A stretch of DNA of 22,942 bases. Origin: JAVJPJ01 sp040217295 (GTDB lineage: Bacteria > Pseudomonadota > Alphaproteobacteria > Rhodobacterales > Rhodobacteraceae). Shown here piece by piece: positions 16,092 to 22,942 of this stretch. The notes under the pieces were generated by a model. It did no database searches. It saw only the letters and a list, made by a program, of their open reading frames with translations, and had not been told where the DNA came from. The position numbers were made by a program, and so were the translations under genes. The DNA is taken from contig CAYWTM010000045.1 in NCBI GenBank assembly GCA_964460185.1, positions 1-22,942 on the forward strand. Reading direction: 5' to 3'. The stretch's first letter is position 1. Every line of letters begins with the position of its first letter.

Positions 16092-16921
16092 CCGACGCCT
16101 ACGATCCGGAACAGGACGGCGCCAAGATGTCTTATGCCAGGGAGATGTCCTACGGGGATTACCTGGCGTTGGACGGTCTGCTGGATGGGCAGCGCCCGCT
16201 GTCCGATGCCCATGACGAGATGCTGTTCATTATCCAGCATCAGACATCCGAGTTGTGGATGCGGCTGGCGATCCACGAGCTTGAGGCCGCACGGCGTGGG
16301 CTGGTGTCGGGCGACGCGCGCCCGGTGTTCAAGATGCTGACCCGTGTGGCGCGCATCTTTGAACAGCTCAACGGCGCGTGGGATGTCCTGCGCACCATGA
16401 CGCCAAGTGAATACACCCGGTTTCGCGACGATCTTGGGGCGTCCTCGGGGTTTCAGTCGCACCAGTATCGGTTGATCGAATTCATGCTTGGCAATCGCAA
16501 CCCCGCAATGCTCAAGGTCCACGAACACCGCCCACGGCTGCATGCGGCCCTGACCCATGAACTGACGCAGCAGTCGCTCTATCACGTGGCGCTGACCCAC
16601 TTGTCCGAAGGGGTCGGGGTGACGTTCCCGCAAGCCCATTACCGGCTGGACGGCCCCCATCAGGCGCAAGACGATATCCGCGAGGCGTGGGCGCTGGTCT
16701 ACCAGTCACCGCAAGACCACTGGATGCTGTATGAACTGGCCGAAAAGCTGGTCGATCTCGAGGATTACTTTCGCCGCTGGCGGTTCAATCACGTCACCAC
16801 CGTGGAACGGATCATCGGGTTCAAGCGCGGCACCGGCGGCACGTCCGGCGTGCAATACCTGCGCCGCATGCTTGAGGTGGAACTCTTCCCCGAGCTCTGG
16901 CAGGTCAGGGGGCAACTATGA
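16088..16921 (+). CDS. kynA: Tryptophan 2,3-dioxygenase
   Basis: Heme-dependent cleavage of the indole ring of L-tryptophan to N-formylkynurenine, first step of the kynurenine route. The protein has 277 residues, the usual bacterial length. The distal histidine H51 lies in IIQHQTSELWMRL and the proximal heme ligand H235 in RFNHVTTVERIIGF. The substrate-carboxylate region SSGFQSHQYRLIEF and the GTGGTSGVQYLR loop near the C-terminus are also intact. The ATG overlaps the Rid gene stop (ATGA) and the stop overlaps kynU (ATGA), so it is coupled to both. The formamidase for the next reaction is not in the window. Presence of kynA and kynU with an anthranilyl-CoA route defines this operon as tryptophan catabolic rather than NAD biosynthetic. 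Confidence 0.97.
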   Translation: MTDAYDPEQDGAKMSYAREMSYGDYLALDGLLDGQRPLSDAHDEMLFIIQHQTSELWMRLAIHELEAARRGLVSGDARPVFKMLTRVARIFEQLNGAWDVLRTMTPSEYTRFRDDLGASSGFQSHQYRLIEFMLGNRNPAMLKVHEHRPRLHAALTHELTQQSLYHVALTHLSEGVGVTFPQAHYRLDGPHQAQDDIREAWALVYQSPQDHWMLYELAEKLVDLEDYFRRWRFNHVTTVERIIGFKRGTGGTSGVQYLRRMLEVELFPELWQVRGQL

Positions 16922-18120
16922 AGGATCACACGATGACATTGCCCATGAAAGACGCCTTCGATCTGCCCGAGGGGATGATCTACCTCGATGGCAATTCGCT
17001 GGGGCCGCTGCCCAGGTCGGTTCCGGCGCGCGTGGCGCAGATGGTGACCGGGGAATGGGGCGCGCATCTGATCAAGGGCTGGAACCTGGATGGCTGGATG
17101 GCGCAACCCGCACGCGTGGGCGACCGGGTGGCGCGGCTGATCGGAGCGCCCGAAGGTTCGGTCGTGATGGGCGACACCCTGTCGCTCAAGGTCTTCCAGG
17201 CGCTGGCCGCGGCCTTGCAGATGCGCCCCGATCGCAAGGTGATCTTGTCCGACACCGGCAATTTCCCGACCGATCTCTACATGGCCGAGGGGCTGATCCG
17301 GCACCTGGGGCAGGGGCACGAATTGCGCGTGGTGGCACCCGAAGACGTCGACGGCGCGATTGGCGATGACGTGGCCGCCGTCATGCTGACGCAGGTGGAT
17401 TACCGCACCGGGCGCTTGCATGACATGCCCGCCATCACCGCGAAGACCCACGCGGCGGGCGCGGTCATGGTCTGGGACCTGGCGCATTCTGCAGGGGCCG
17501 TTCCGGTGGACCTGGAGGGGTCGAATTGCGAATTCGCGGTGGGGTGCACCTATAAATATCTCAACGGTGGACCCGGCGCGCCCGCTTTCATCTACGTGCG
17601 GCCCGACCTGGCCGACAGCGTGCAGCCGGCCCTGGCGGGCTGGCTGGGGCATGCGGCACCTTTCGCCTTCGACCTCGACTATCGCCCCGCGCCAGGGATC
17701 GAGCGCATGCGTGTGGGCACACCGCCGGTGATGCAACTGACCGCTCTGGAAGAGGCGCTGACACTGTGGGACGGGATCGACATGGCCGATCTGCGCACGG
17801 CCTCCATCGCGCTGTCGGAAACCTTCATCGCCGAGGTCGAACGCCGCTGTCCCGACCTCCAACTGGCCAGTCCGCGCGACCCGCAGATGCGCGGCAGCCA
17901 GGTGTCGTTCGCCTTCGAGCATGGCTATGCCGCGATGCAGGCGCTGATCGCGCGCGACGTGATCGGTGATTTCCGCGCGCCCGACATCATGCGGTTCGGG
18001 TTCACGCCGCTCTACCTAAGCCGGGCCGACGTGATCCGCGCCGCCGAAATCCTGGAACAGGTGATCCGCGATCGCCTCTGGGACCGGCCCGAATACCTGA
18101 CGCGGCAGCGGGTGACCTGA
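16918..18120 (+). CDS. kynU: Kynureninase
   Basis: PLP-dependent hydrolysis of L-kynurenine to anthranilate and L-alanine. The protein has 400 residues, close to other bacterial kynureninases. The N-terminal YLDGNSLGPLP (22-32), the WDLAHSAGA segment (186-194) and the PLP lysine K213 in CTYKYLNGGPGAPAF are all present, with GWLGHAAPFAFD for the substrate pocket and RVGTPP near residue 265. AGGGGG (16907-16912) lies 5 nt before the ATG. It is the last gene of the operon and its product anthranilate is what the upstream CoA ligase would activate. No kynurenine 3-monooxygenase is encoded nearby, consistent with the anthranilate branch and not the 3-hydroxyanthranilate branch. Confidence 0.97.
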   Translation: MKDHTMTLPMKDAFDLPEGMIYLDGNSLGPLPRSVPARVAQMVTGEWGAHLIKGWNLDGWMAQPARVGDRVARLIGAPEGSVVMGDTLSLKVFQALAAALQMRPDRKVILSDTGNFPTDLYMAEGLIRHLGQGHELRVVAPEDVDGAIGDDVAAVMLTQVDYRTGRLHDMPAITAKTHAAGAVMVWDLAHSAGAVPVDLEGSNCEFAVGCTYKYLNGGPGAPAFIYVRPDLADSVQPALAGWLGHAAPFAFDLDYRPAPGIERMRVGTPPVMQLTALEEALTLWDGIDMADLRTASIALSETFIAEVERRCPDLQLASPRDPQMRGSQVSFAFEHGYAAMQALIARDVIGDFRAPDIMRFGFTPLYLSRADVIRAAEILEQVIRDRLWDRPEYLTRQRVT

Positions 18121-18128
18121 CCGGCGGA

Positions 18129-19367
18129 TCAGGAGGCGAGTTTCAGATCCGATTTCGAGGGTTGCGCCACGATGCCCGCATCGAACAGCGCCGCGATCTC
18201 GGTATCGGGCAGGCGCGCGATGTCACCCAGGATGGCCTCGGTATGCTGGCCGATCAAGGGGGCGGGGGCAGGGGCCTCACGCGGGGTCCGGGTAAAGGAA
18301 AACGGCAGGCCGGGGGTCAGGTAGGACCCGATGCCAGGTTGCGTGACGGTGTCAAAGATCGGGTTGTCGGTGCTGAGGTCCGGGTCGTCGGCCAGCGCAT
18401 CCTCGAATGTGCGAAAGACCGACCAGGTGACGCCCGCGCGGTCGAACATGTCGGCGAAATCCGCAACCCTGCGGGCGGCGAACCATGGCGCCAGCAGCGC
18501 GGTGATGGCATGTCGCGCGGTCCAGCGCGCGCCCTCATCGGCCAGATCCACACCAAGCGCCTGTGCCAGTGCGCCCGCAGCTTCTGCCATGCCGGTCACG
18601 GCCAGCAGGTTTTTCCATTGCCGCTTGGTCAGGCCAACCACCATGATCCGGCGACCGTCGGCACAGATGAAATCCTGCCCGTAGGCGCCGTACAGCGCAT
18701 TGCCGGCCTTTTCGCGCCGCGTCTTGTTGATCTGGACCTCGCCGATGATGCCGAGGTGTCCCAGCATCGCGGCTGCCACATCCTTCAACGTCAGATCGAC
18801 GGCCTGCCCCGTGCCGGACCGCAGCCGGTGGCGCTCGGTGGCCAAGAGACCCGACACCACCATGTTGCCCGCGATGCAATCCCATGCAGGCAGGGCATGG
18901 GCCACGGGATCGCGGCTGTCTTCGGGGCCGGTCACGGACGGGAACCCGACCGCGGGGTTGACCGTGTAATCCACCGCCGGCCGCCCGTGGCGATCACCGC
19001 GAAGGGTTACGGTGCAGATATCGGCGCGGTGGGCGGCCAGCGTGGCGTGATCGGTCCAGCCCGCGACCGCGAGGTTGGTGATGAACAGGCCCGCATCCGG
19101 GCCGTCGGCGCAGATGATCTGTTGCGCGATTTCGCGCCCGCGCGGGGATTTCACGTCGATCGCGATAGACCGTTTGCCCTTGTTCAGCCCGGCCCAGAAC
19201 AGGCTTTGCCCGGTCCGGGTGACCGGCCAGCGGGTGTAATCGAGGCCCCCTTGCGGCAGGTCGAACCGGATCACATCGGCCCCCATCTGCGCCAGCGTCA
19301 TGCCTGCCAGGGGAACGGCCACGAAGGCCGAGCTTTCGACCACGCGCATGCCTGCCAGAATGCCCAT
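18129..19367 (-). CDS. CaiB/BaiF-family CoA transferase, possible mesaconyl-CoA C1-C4 CoA transferase
   Basis: A 412-residue class III CoA transferase. The N-terminus runs MRVVESSAFVAVPLAGM, then LAQMGADVIRFD, GLNKGKRSIAIDV and the catalytic Asp163 in LPAWDCIAG. These enzymes move CoA between carboxylates through an aspartyl-CoA anhydride. Clustering with malyl-CoA lyase and a mesaconyl-C4-CoA-hydratase-like gene, plus the GGLDYTRWP and AFVAVPLAGM segments, suggests the intramolecular mesaconyl-CoA transferase (Mct) subgroup known from the 3-hydroxypropionate bicycle. A succinyl-CoA:itaconate or citramalate transferase is the alternative. The start overlaps the stop of the upstream gene by one base (TGATG), and it is the last gene of the minus-strand operon. 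Subgroup assignment is inference; the family is certain. Confidence 0.92.
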   Translation of the reverse strand: MGILAGMRVVESSAFVAVPLAGMTLAQMGADVIRFDLPQGGLDYTRWPVTRTGQSLFWAGLNKGKRSIAIDVKSPRGREIAQQIICADGPDAGLFITNLAVAGWTDHATLAAHRADICTVTLRGDRHGRPAVDYTVNPAVGFPSVTGPEDSRDPVAHALPAWDCIAGNMVVSGLLATERHRLRSGTGQAVDLTLKDVAAAMLGHLGIIGEVQINKTRREKAGNALYGAYGQDFICADGRRIMVVGLTKRQWKNLLAVTGMAEAAGALAQALGVDLADEGARWTARHAITALLAPWFAARRVADFADMFDRAGVTWSVFRTFEDALADDPDLSTDNPIFDTVTQPGIGSYLTPGLPFSFTRTPREAPAPAPLIGQHTEAILGDIARLPDTEIAALFDAGIVAQPSKSDLKLAS

Positions 19368-20245
19368 CAATCCCACTCCGCCCGGGCCTGCATGCCCAGG
19401 TAACCCTCGGGGGCCGCCGTTCCCAGGTCGATCGCGCGGCCCGATGCGTCCTTCCGCCCCAGAAGCCGCAGATCGTGGGTGTGAAACATCGGGTGCACGC
19501 CCCGGAACTGGAACCGTTTCGGCCTGCGGCCCGTGTGACGCTTGGCGGCCTCCATCAGCATGGTGGCCTGCATCGGTCCATGGGTCAGCAAGCCCGGATA
19601 TTTCTCGACCTCGCGGGTATAGGGCAGGTCGTAATGGATCCGGTGGGCGTTGTAGGTGGCGGCGGAATAGCGAAACAGGCGCGCCTCGGTGATCGTGACG
19701 GTTTCGTCGAACTGCGCGTCTTCGGGCACCGGGATGCGCTTGGGCGGGACGAAGGTGTCTGGGATGTCGAGGTAGACGATATCTTGCTGTTCCTCGATGA
19801 AGGCGCCGGTTTCGCCTTCGATCTGATGGTCGACGCGCACAAAGACCATGTCGCCGCCCGATCCGGTCTTGGGGGTGATGGCCCTGATGACCGACCGGCG
19901 GCGCAAAGGCTCTCCGATGCGCAATGCGCCCGAAAAGTTGAGCTTGCCCGCCGCCCACATGCGCCGCTGAAAATCGAGCGGTGGCAGGAATTCCCCCAGT
20001 TTCGGATGTCCGTCGGGGCCGAGACCCGACAGGGGTGCGAATTCCGGAAACGCGGCCCAATGCCAGAGGCAGGGCAGGAAAGACCCCACGCGCAGGTCGC
20101 GCGGTGTCGATGCCGGGTGAGACACCGCCGCATCGAGCATACCGGCCAGTTCCGGTGTCAGGCTTCCCCAACGTTCTTCGCTGCGGCCGATCCAGTCGCT
20201 GGCATCGGCCGCCGACACCATCGGAAATGTCTCGGCGCGGGTCAT
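19367..20245 (-). CDS. MaoC/FAS1-like dehydratase-domain protein, probable mesaconyl-C4-CoA (or itaconyl-CoA) hydratase
   Basis: A 292-residue double hot-dog hydratase. The N-terminal half (SDWIGRSEERWG, then LPCLWHWAAFPE and the LGEFLPPLDFQRRMWAAG segment) is typical of the FAS1-like dehydratase group that contains mesaconyl-C4-CoA hydratase (Meh) and itaconyl-CoA hydratase. The active-site stretch is YSAATYNAHRIHYD (193-206), offering Asn199, His201 and His204, followed by GLLTHGPMQATML. These enzymes add water to an unsaturated C5-dicarboxylyl-CoA to give citramalyl-CoA. The start is placed at the ATG that overlaps the mtkB stop (ATGA at 20242-20245); the same frame stays open much further upstream but without family sequence. 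Next to a malyl/citramalyl-CoA lyase-type gene the assignment is coherent. Confidence 0.9.
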   Translation of the reverse strand: MTRAETFPMVSAADASDWIGRSEERWGSLTPELAGMLDAAVSHPASTPRDLRVGSFLPCLWHWAAFPEFAPLSGLGPDGHPKLGEFLPPLDFQRRMWAAGKLNFSGALRIGEPLRRRSVIRAITPKTGSGGDMVFVRVDHQIEGETGAFIEEQQDIVYLDIPDTFVPPKRIPVPEDAQFDETVTITEARLFRYSAATYNAHRIHYDLPYTREVEKYPGLLTHGPMQATMLMEAAKRHTGRRPKRFQFRGVHPMFHTHDLRLLGRKDASGRAIDLGTAAPEGYLGMQARAEWD

Positions 20246-21138
20246 GCCGCGTGCCTGTGGGGCAGCACCCTGGCGATTGTCTCGCCCATCGCGGAGGGGT
20301 TCGGGGCGACGGTGATCCCGGCCTCTTGCAAGATCGTGACCTTTTCCTGCGCCGATTCCCCGAAGGCCGAGATGATCGCGCCCGCATGGCCCATCTTGCG
20401 CCCTTTTGGCGCGGTCAGACCCGCCACATAGGCCACCACGGGCTTGGTCATGTGATCGCGCACATAGCCTGCTGCCTCGGCCTCTTGCGGGCCGCCGATC
20501 TCGCCGATCATCATGACGGCATCGGTGTCCGGATCTGCCTCGAACAGCTGCAGGATATCCTTGAACGAGGAGCCGTTGATCGGATCGCCCCCGATCCCGA
20601 TGGAGGACGATATCCCGATGCCTTTCGCCGACATCTGGCTGGCCGCCTCGTAGCCGAGCGTGCCCGACCGGCCCACGATGCCCACCCGCCCCGGCATGTA
20701 GATACGTGGCGGCATGATCCCCATGAAACCCTTTCCGGGGCTGATGATGCCCGCGCAGTTCGGGCCGATCAGGCGCATCTTGCGATCGGCCGGATAGCGG
20801 CGGAGGAAGCGTTTGACCTTCATCATGTCCTGCGCCGGGATGCCGTCGGTCACGCACACACAGGTCTTGATGCCCGCATCGGCGGCTTCCATCATCGCAT
20901 CGGCCGCGGTGGCGGGCGGCACGAACAAGAGCGAGGCGTCCGCGCCGGTTGCCGCGACCGCCTCGCGCACGGTGTCAAAGACGGGACGGTTCAGAACCGT
21001 GGTGCCGCCGCGTCCCGGTGTGACGCCAGCCACCACGCGGGTGCCCGCTTCGATCATTTCCTGGGTGTGGAACTGTCCGATCCGGCCGGACATGCCTTGC
21101 ACCAGGACCTTCGTGTTTTCATCTATGAGAATGGCCAT
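20242..21138 (-). CDS. mtkB: Malate-CoA ligase (malate thiokinase) alpha subunit, SucD-like
   Basis: CoA-binding and phosphohistidine subunit of an ADP-forming dicarboxylate-CoA ligase, 298 residues. The Rossmann CoA-binding part (VLVQGMSGRIGQFHT) is followed by IGPNCAGIISPG, GRSGTLGYEAA and GIGGDPINGSSF; the catalytic phosphohistidine is H251 in GRKMGHAGAII. Several stretches (ADAMMEAADAGIKT, DGIPAQDMMKVKRFLRRYP, MIGEIGGPQEAEA) agree with the MtkB subunit of methylotroph malate-CoA ligase rather than with TCA-cycle SucD. Neighbouring mtkA and malyl-CoA lyase genes strengthen this. It lies 14 nt downstream of mtkA and overlaps the hydratase gene by ATGA. Succinate- or itaconate-CoA ligase activity cannot be excluded. 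Confidence 0.93.
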   Translation of the reverse strand: MAILIDENTKVLVQGMSGRIGQFHTQEMIEAGTRVVAGVTPGRGGTTVLNRPVFDTVREAVAATGADASLLFVPPATAADAMMEAADAGIKTCVCVTDGIPAQDMMKVKRFLRRYPADRKMRLIGPNCAGIISPGKGFMGIMPPRIYMPGRVGIVGRSGTLGYEAASQMSAKGIGISSSIGIGGDPINGSSFKDILQLFEADPDTDAVMMIGEIGGPQEAEAAGYVRDHMTKPVVAYVAGLTAPKGRKMGHAGAIISAFGESAQEKVTILQEAGITVAPNPSAMGETIARVLPHRHAA

Positions 21139-21152
21139 GAACTTGTGTCCCT

Positions 21153-22328
21153 TCAGGCGGCAACAGGGTGCGGGCGGGAGGCGACAGCGGCCTCTGCGGC
21201 CTCGGCCAGGGTGTCGGCAGACAAGAGCGGCAGGCCGGATTTCCGGATGATGGCGCGGCCTTCCTCCACGTTGGTGCCGGACAGTCGCACGATCACCGGG
21301 ATCGAAAGACCGACCTCCTGGTAGGCCTGGACCACGCCCCTGGCGATCCAGTCGCAGCGATTTATGCCCGCAAAGATGTTCACGAGGATCACGCTTACGT
21401 TTGGGTCGGCCAGAACGGTGCGGAATGCCGTGACCACCCGGTCGGGCGAGGCGCCGCCGCCGATATCAAGGAAATTCGCAGGCTCGCCACCCGCCAGCTT
21501 GATCATATCCATGGTGGCCATGGCCAGACCGGCGCCGTTGATGATGCAGCCGATATCCCCGTCAAGGCCCACATAGGCCAGCCCGTTGTCCGCGGCCATC
21601 GCCTCGCGGGGGTCTTCCTGGCCCGGGTCACGCAGGGCGGCAACCTGATCGCGACGGAACAACGCGTTGGTGTCAAAGGACATCTTGGCATCCAGCGCCA
21701 CCAGGTCGCCGGTGCCGGTGATGGCCAGCGGATTTATTTCCACCATCATCGCATCGAGATCGCGATAGGCGCGGTAACAGGCCCTGAGGGTCGTGACCAT
21801 CTGGCCCACCTGCGGGCCCTTGAGCCCCAGCTTGAACGCCAATTCACGCGCCTGGAACTCGACGAGGCCCGCTGCCGGGTCAACCACCATCCGCACGAGG
21901 CTTTCGGGGTCGGTTTCGGCCAGGTCCTCGATCTCCATCCCGCCATGGCCCGAGGCCACGATCATGATGCGCTCGGATTTGCGATCCAGCACGAAGCCCA
22001 GGTAGATTTCCTGCCGGATGTCCGTCGCCTCTTCGATCCAGAGCCTGTGGACGGGTTTTCCGGCCGCGCCGGTCTGTTTGGTCACCAGCGTGCGGCCCAG
22101 AAGATCGCCCGCATAGTCGCGTACCTCGCCCTCCGATCGGCACAGACGGACGCCGCCTGCCTCGCCACGGCCACCGGAATGGATCTGCGCCTTGACCACG
22201 CAGGCCGCGCCCCCCAGTTGGCGCGCGGCATAGGCGGCCTGTTCGGGGCTGTAGGCAAGATATCCGCGCGGAACCGGGACGCCGAATTTGGCCAGGATGT
22301 CCTTGGCCTGATGTTCGTGGATGTCCAT
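21153..22328 (-). CDS. mtkA: Malate-CoA ligase (malate thiokinase) beta subunit, SucC-like
   Basis: Nucleotide-binding and dicarboxylate-specificity subunit, 391 residues. The ATP-grasp half begins MDIHEHQAKDILAKFGVPVP with VKAQIHSGGRGEAGGV as nucleotide site, and VEINPLAITG supplies metal ligands. The C-terminal half has GGEPANFLDIGGGASPDRV, VNIFAGINRCDWIARGV and VRLSGTNVEEG. TCA-cycle SucC proteins have GGI.RCD and EGNNAE-like sequence in the last two places; the variants here are those of MtkA. The reaction is malate + ATP + CoA to malyl-CoA, feeding the lyase encoded just upstream. The ATG at 22328 is preceded by a strong AGGAGGAGGA (complement of 22336-22345); a TTG seven codons upstream would overlap that site. 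Confidence 0.93.
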   Translation of the reverse strand: MDIHEHQAKDILAKFGVPVPRGYLAYSPEQAAYAARQLGGAACVVKAQIHSGGRGEAGGVRLCRSEGEVRDYAGDLLGRTLVTKQTGAAGKPVHRLWIEEATDIRQEIYLGFVLDRKSERIMIVASGHGGMEIEDLAETDPESLVRMVVDPAAGLVEFQARELAFKLGLKGPQVGQMVTTLRACYRAYRDLDAMMVEINPLAITGTGDLVALDAKMSFDTNALFRRDQVAALRDPGQEDPREAMAADNGLAYVGLDGDIGCIINGAGLAMATMDMIKLAGGEPANFLDIGGGASPDRVVTAFRTVLADPNVSVILVNIFAGINRCDWIARGVVQAYQEVGLSIPVIVRLSGTNVEEGRAIIRKSGLPLLSADTLAEAAEAAVASRPHPVAA

Positions 22329-22373
22329 GGGGTTGTCCTCCTCCTGCAACTCCCGGGGGTGGGCGAGGGTGGC

Positions 22374-22942
22374 TTACACCTTCGCCGCGATGGCCTTGGC
22401 CATGTCGATCACGTTGCGCGCCATCTTTTCGCTGGCCGCATCGATCATCTTTCCGTCCAGGCTGGCGGCCCCCTTGCCGGCGGCCTCGGCCGCCCTGAGT
22501 TCCTCGATGATGCGCTCGGCCTTTGAAACTTCGGCGTCGGGTGGGCTGAACACCTCGTTGGCAAACGCCACCTGGCTTGGGTGGATCGCCCATTTTCCCT
22601 CGCATCCCAGTGCCGCGGCCCGGCGCGCGCCGGCCTTGTAGCCTTCGGGGTCGCTGAAATCGCCAAAAGGGCCGTCGATGGCGCGCAGACCATAGGCCCG
22701 GCAGGCGATGACCATCCGCGTGATCGAGGCGTGCCATTGATCGCCGGGGTAATCGGGGTTCAGGCCACCGATATTGGTGGTGCGCGCCCGCATCGAGGCG
22801 GCATAGTCGGCCACGCCGAAATGCAGCGCCTCAAGTCGGCCGCCGAATTGGGCGACCGCCTCCACATTTGCCATGCCGAGCGCCGTTTCGATCAGCGCCT
22901 CCAGGCCGACGCGGGTCGCATGGCCCCTGGCCTGTTCGATCT
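22374..22942 (-). CDS. mcl: Malyl-CoA lyase (HpcH/HpaI aldolase/CitE superfamily), N-terminus outside window
   Basis: Reversible Mg-dependent cleavage of malyl-CoA to glyoxylate and acetyl-CoA; related enzymes also act on beta-methylmalyl-CoA or citramalyl-CoA. The last 188 residues are present: EALIETALGMANVEAVA, RLEALHFGVADYAAS, then IDGPFGDFSDPEGY, GCEGKWAIHPSQVAFANEVFSP and a helical C-terminus with LDGKMIDAASEKMA. The ALHFGVADYAAS segment and the GKWAIHPSQ loop are hallmarks of malyl-CoA lyases. Together with ETALGMANVEA they are closer to the serine-cycle MclA type than to generic CitE-like proteins. The gene runs off the right edge, so the N-terminal part of the barrel is not visible. 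It is the most upstream visible gene of the minus-strand operon, 45 nt before mtkA. Confidence 0.93.
   Translation of the reverse strand, partial: IEQARGHATRVGLEALIETALGMANVEAVAQFGGRLEALHFGVADYAASMRARTTNIGGLNPDYPGDQWHASITRMVIACRAYGLRAIDGPFGDFSDPEGYKAGARRAAALGCEGKWAIHPSQVAFANEVFSPPDAEVSKAERIIEELRAAEAAGKGAASLDGKMIDAASEKMARNVIDMAKAIAAKV

Noticed and set aside
20320..20335. Another TTGCAA palindrome (TCTTGCAAGA)
   Set aside because: Only 10 bp, inside the mtkB coding sequence and not repeated nearby; compatible with chance.

Overview
The window is a gene-dense, high-GC stretch that looks like a chromosomal segment of a marine-type alphaproteobacterium, most likely a Rhodobacterales/Roseobacter-group member. 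That assignment is an inference from gene content (mannonate dehydratase next to a CUT1-type sugar ABC transporter, a malyl-CoA lyase and malate-CoA ligase cluster, a CoA-dependent anthranilate route), from GC-rich codon use and from operon style (many ATGA stop/start overlaps). No rRNA, tRNA, IS element, phage gene or CRISPR array was seen, and no gene-free stretch exceeds 300 bases.

Region 1 (1-3970, + strand): the end of one sugar ABC permease, a second permease, a MalK/UgpC-type ATPase and mannonate dehydratase (uxuA). Together they suggest uptake and catabolism of a hexuronate-derived or related sugar; the binding protein must lie upstream of the window. Between the two permease genes (541-628) is an array of four perfect 20-bp palindromes, each with a TTGCAA core, repeated every 22 bp. 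The arms differ completely from unit to unit but remain self-complementary. This is the most unusual non-coding structure in the window.

Region 2 (3971-8087, + strand): a four-gene troABCD/sitABCD-type Mn/Zn/Fe ABC transporter (binding protein, ATPase, two permeases), preceded by a plausible promoter with two TTGCGA-N5-TCGCAA-type dyads 30 bp apart, probably a metal-regulator operator. The first permease carries an extra ~100-residue cytoplasmic tail that resembles a DtxR/MntR-type domain.

Region 3 (8088-18120, + strand): a ten-gene, mostly translationally coupled operon that converts tryptophan to anthranilate (kynA, kynU) and degrades anthranilate as its CoA thioester: CoA ligase, fused flavin monooxygenase/OYE-type reductase (2-aminobenzoyl-CoA monooxygenase/reductase type), SDR, enoyl-CoA hydratase family protein, acyl-CoA dehydrogenase, 4HBT thioesterase and a Rid-family deaminase. 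A MarR regulator sits inside the operon, and an AT-rich palindrome in the operon promoter is a candidate operator. No formamidase (kynB) or thiolase gene is in the window.

Region 4 (18129-22942, - strand, convergent with region 3 and only 8 bp away): read from right to left, malyl-CoA lyase (cut by the window edge), malate-CoA ligase beta (mtkA) and alpha (mtkB), a MaoC/mesaconyl-C4-CoA-hydratase-like protein and a CaiB-family CoA transferase. The set could interconvert malate/malyl-CoA/glyoxylate + acetyl-CoA and possibly mesaconyl-CoA/citramalyl-CoA/pyruvate + acetyl-CoA, combining serine-cycle-like and 3-hydroxypropionate-bicycle-like steps.
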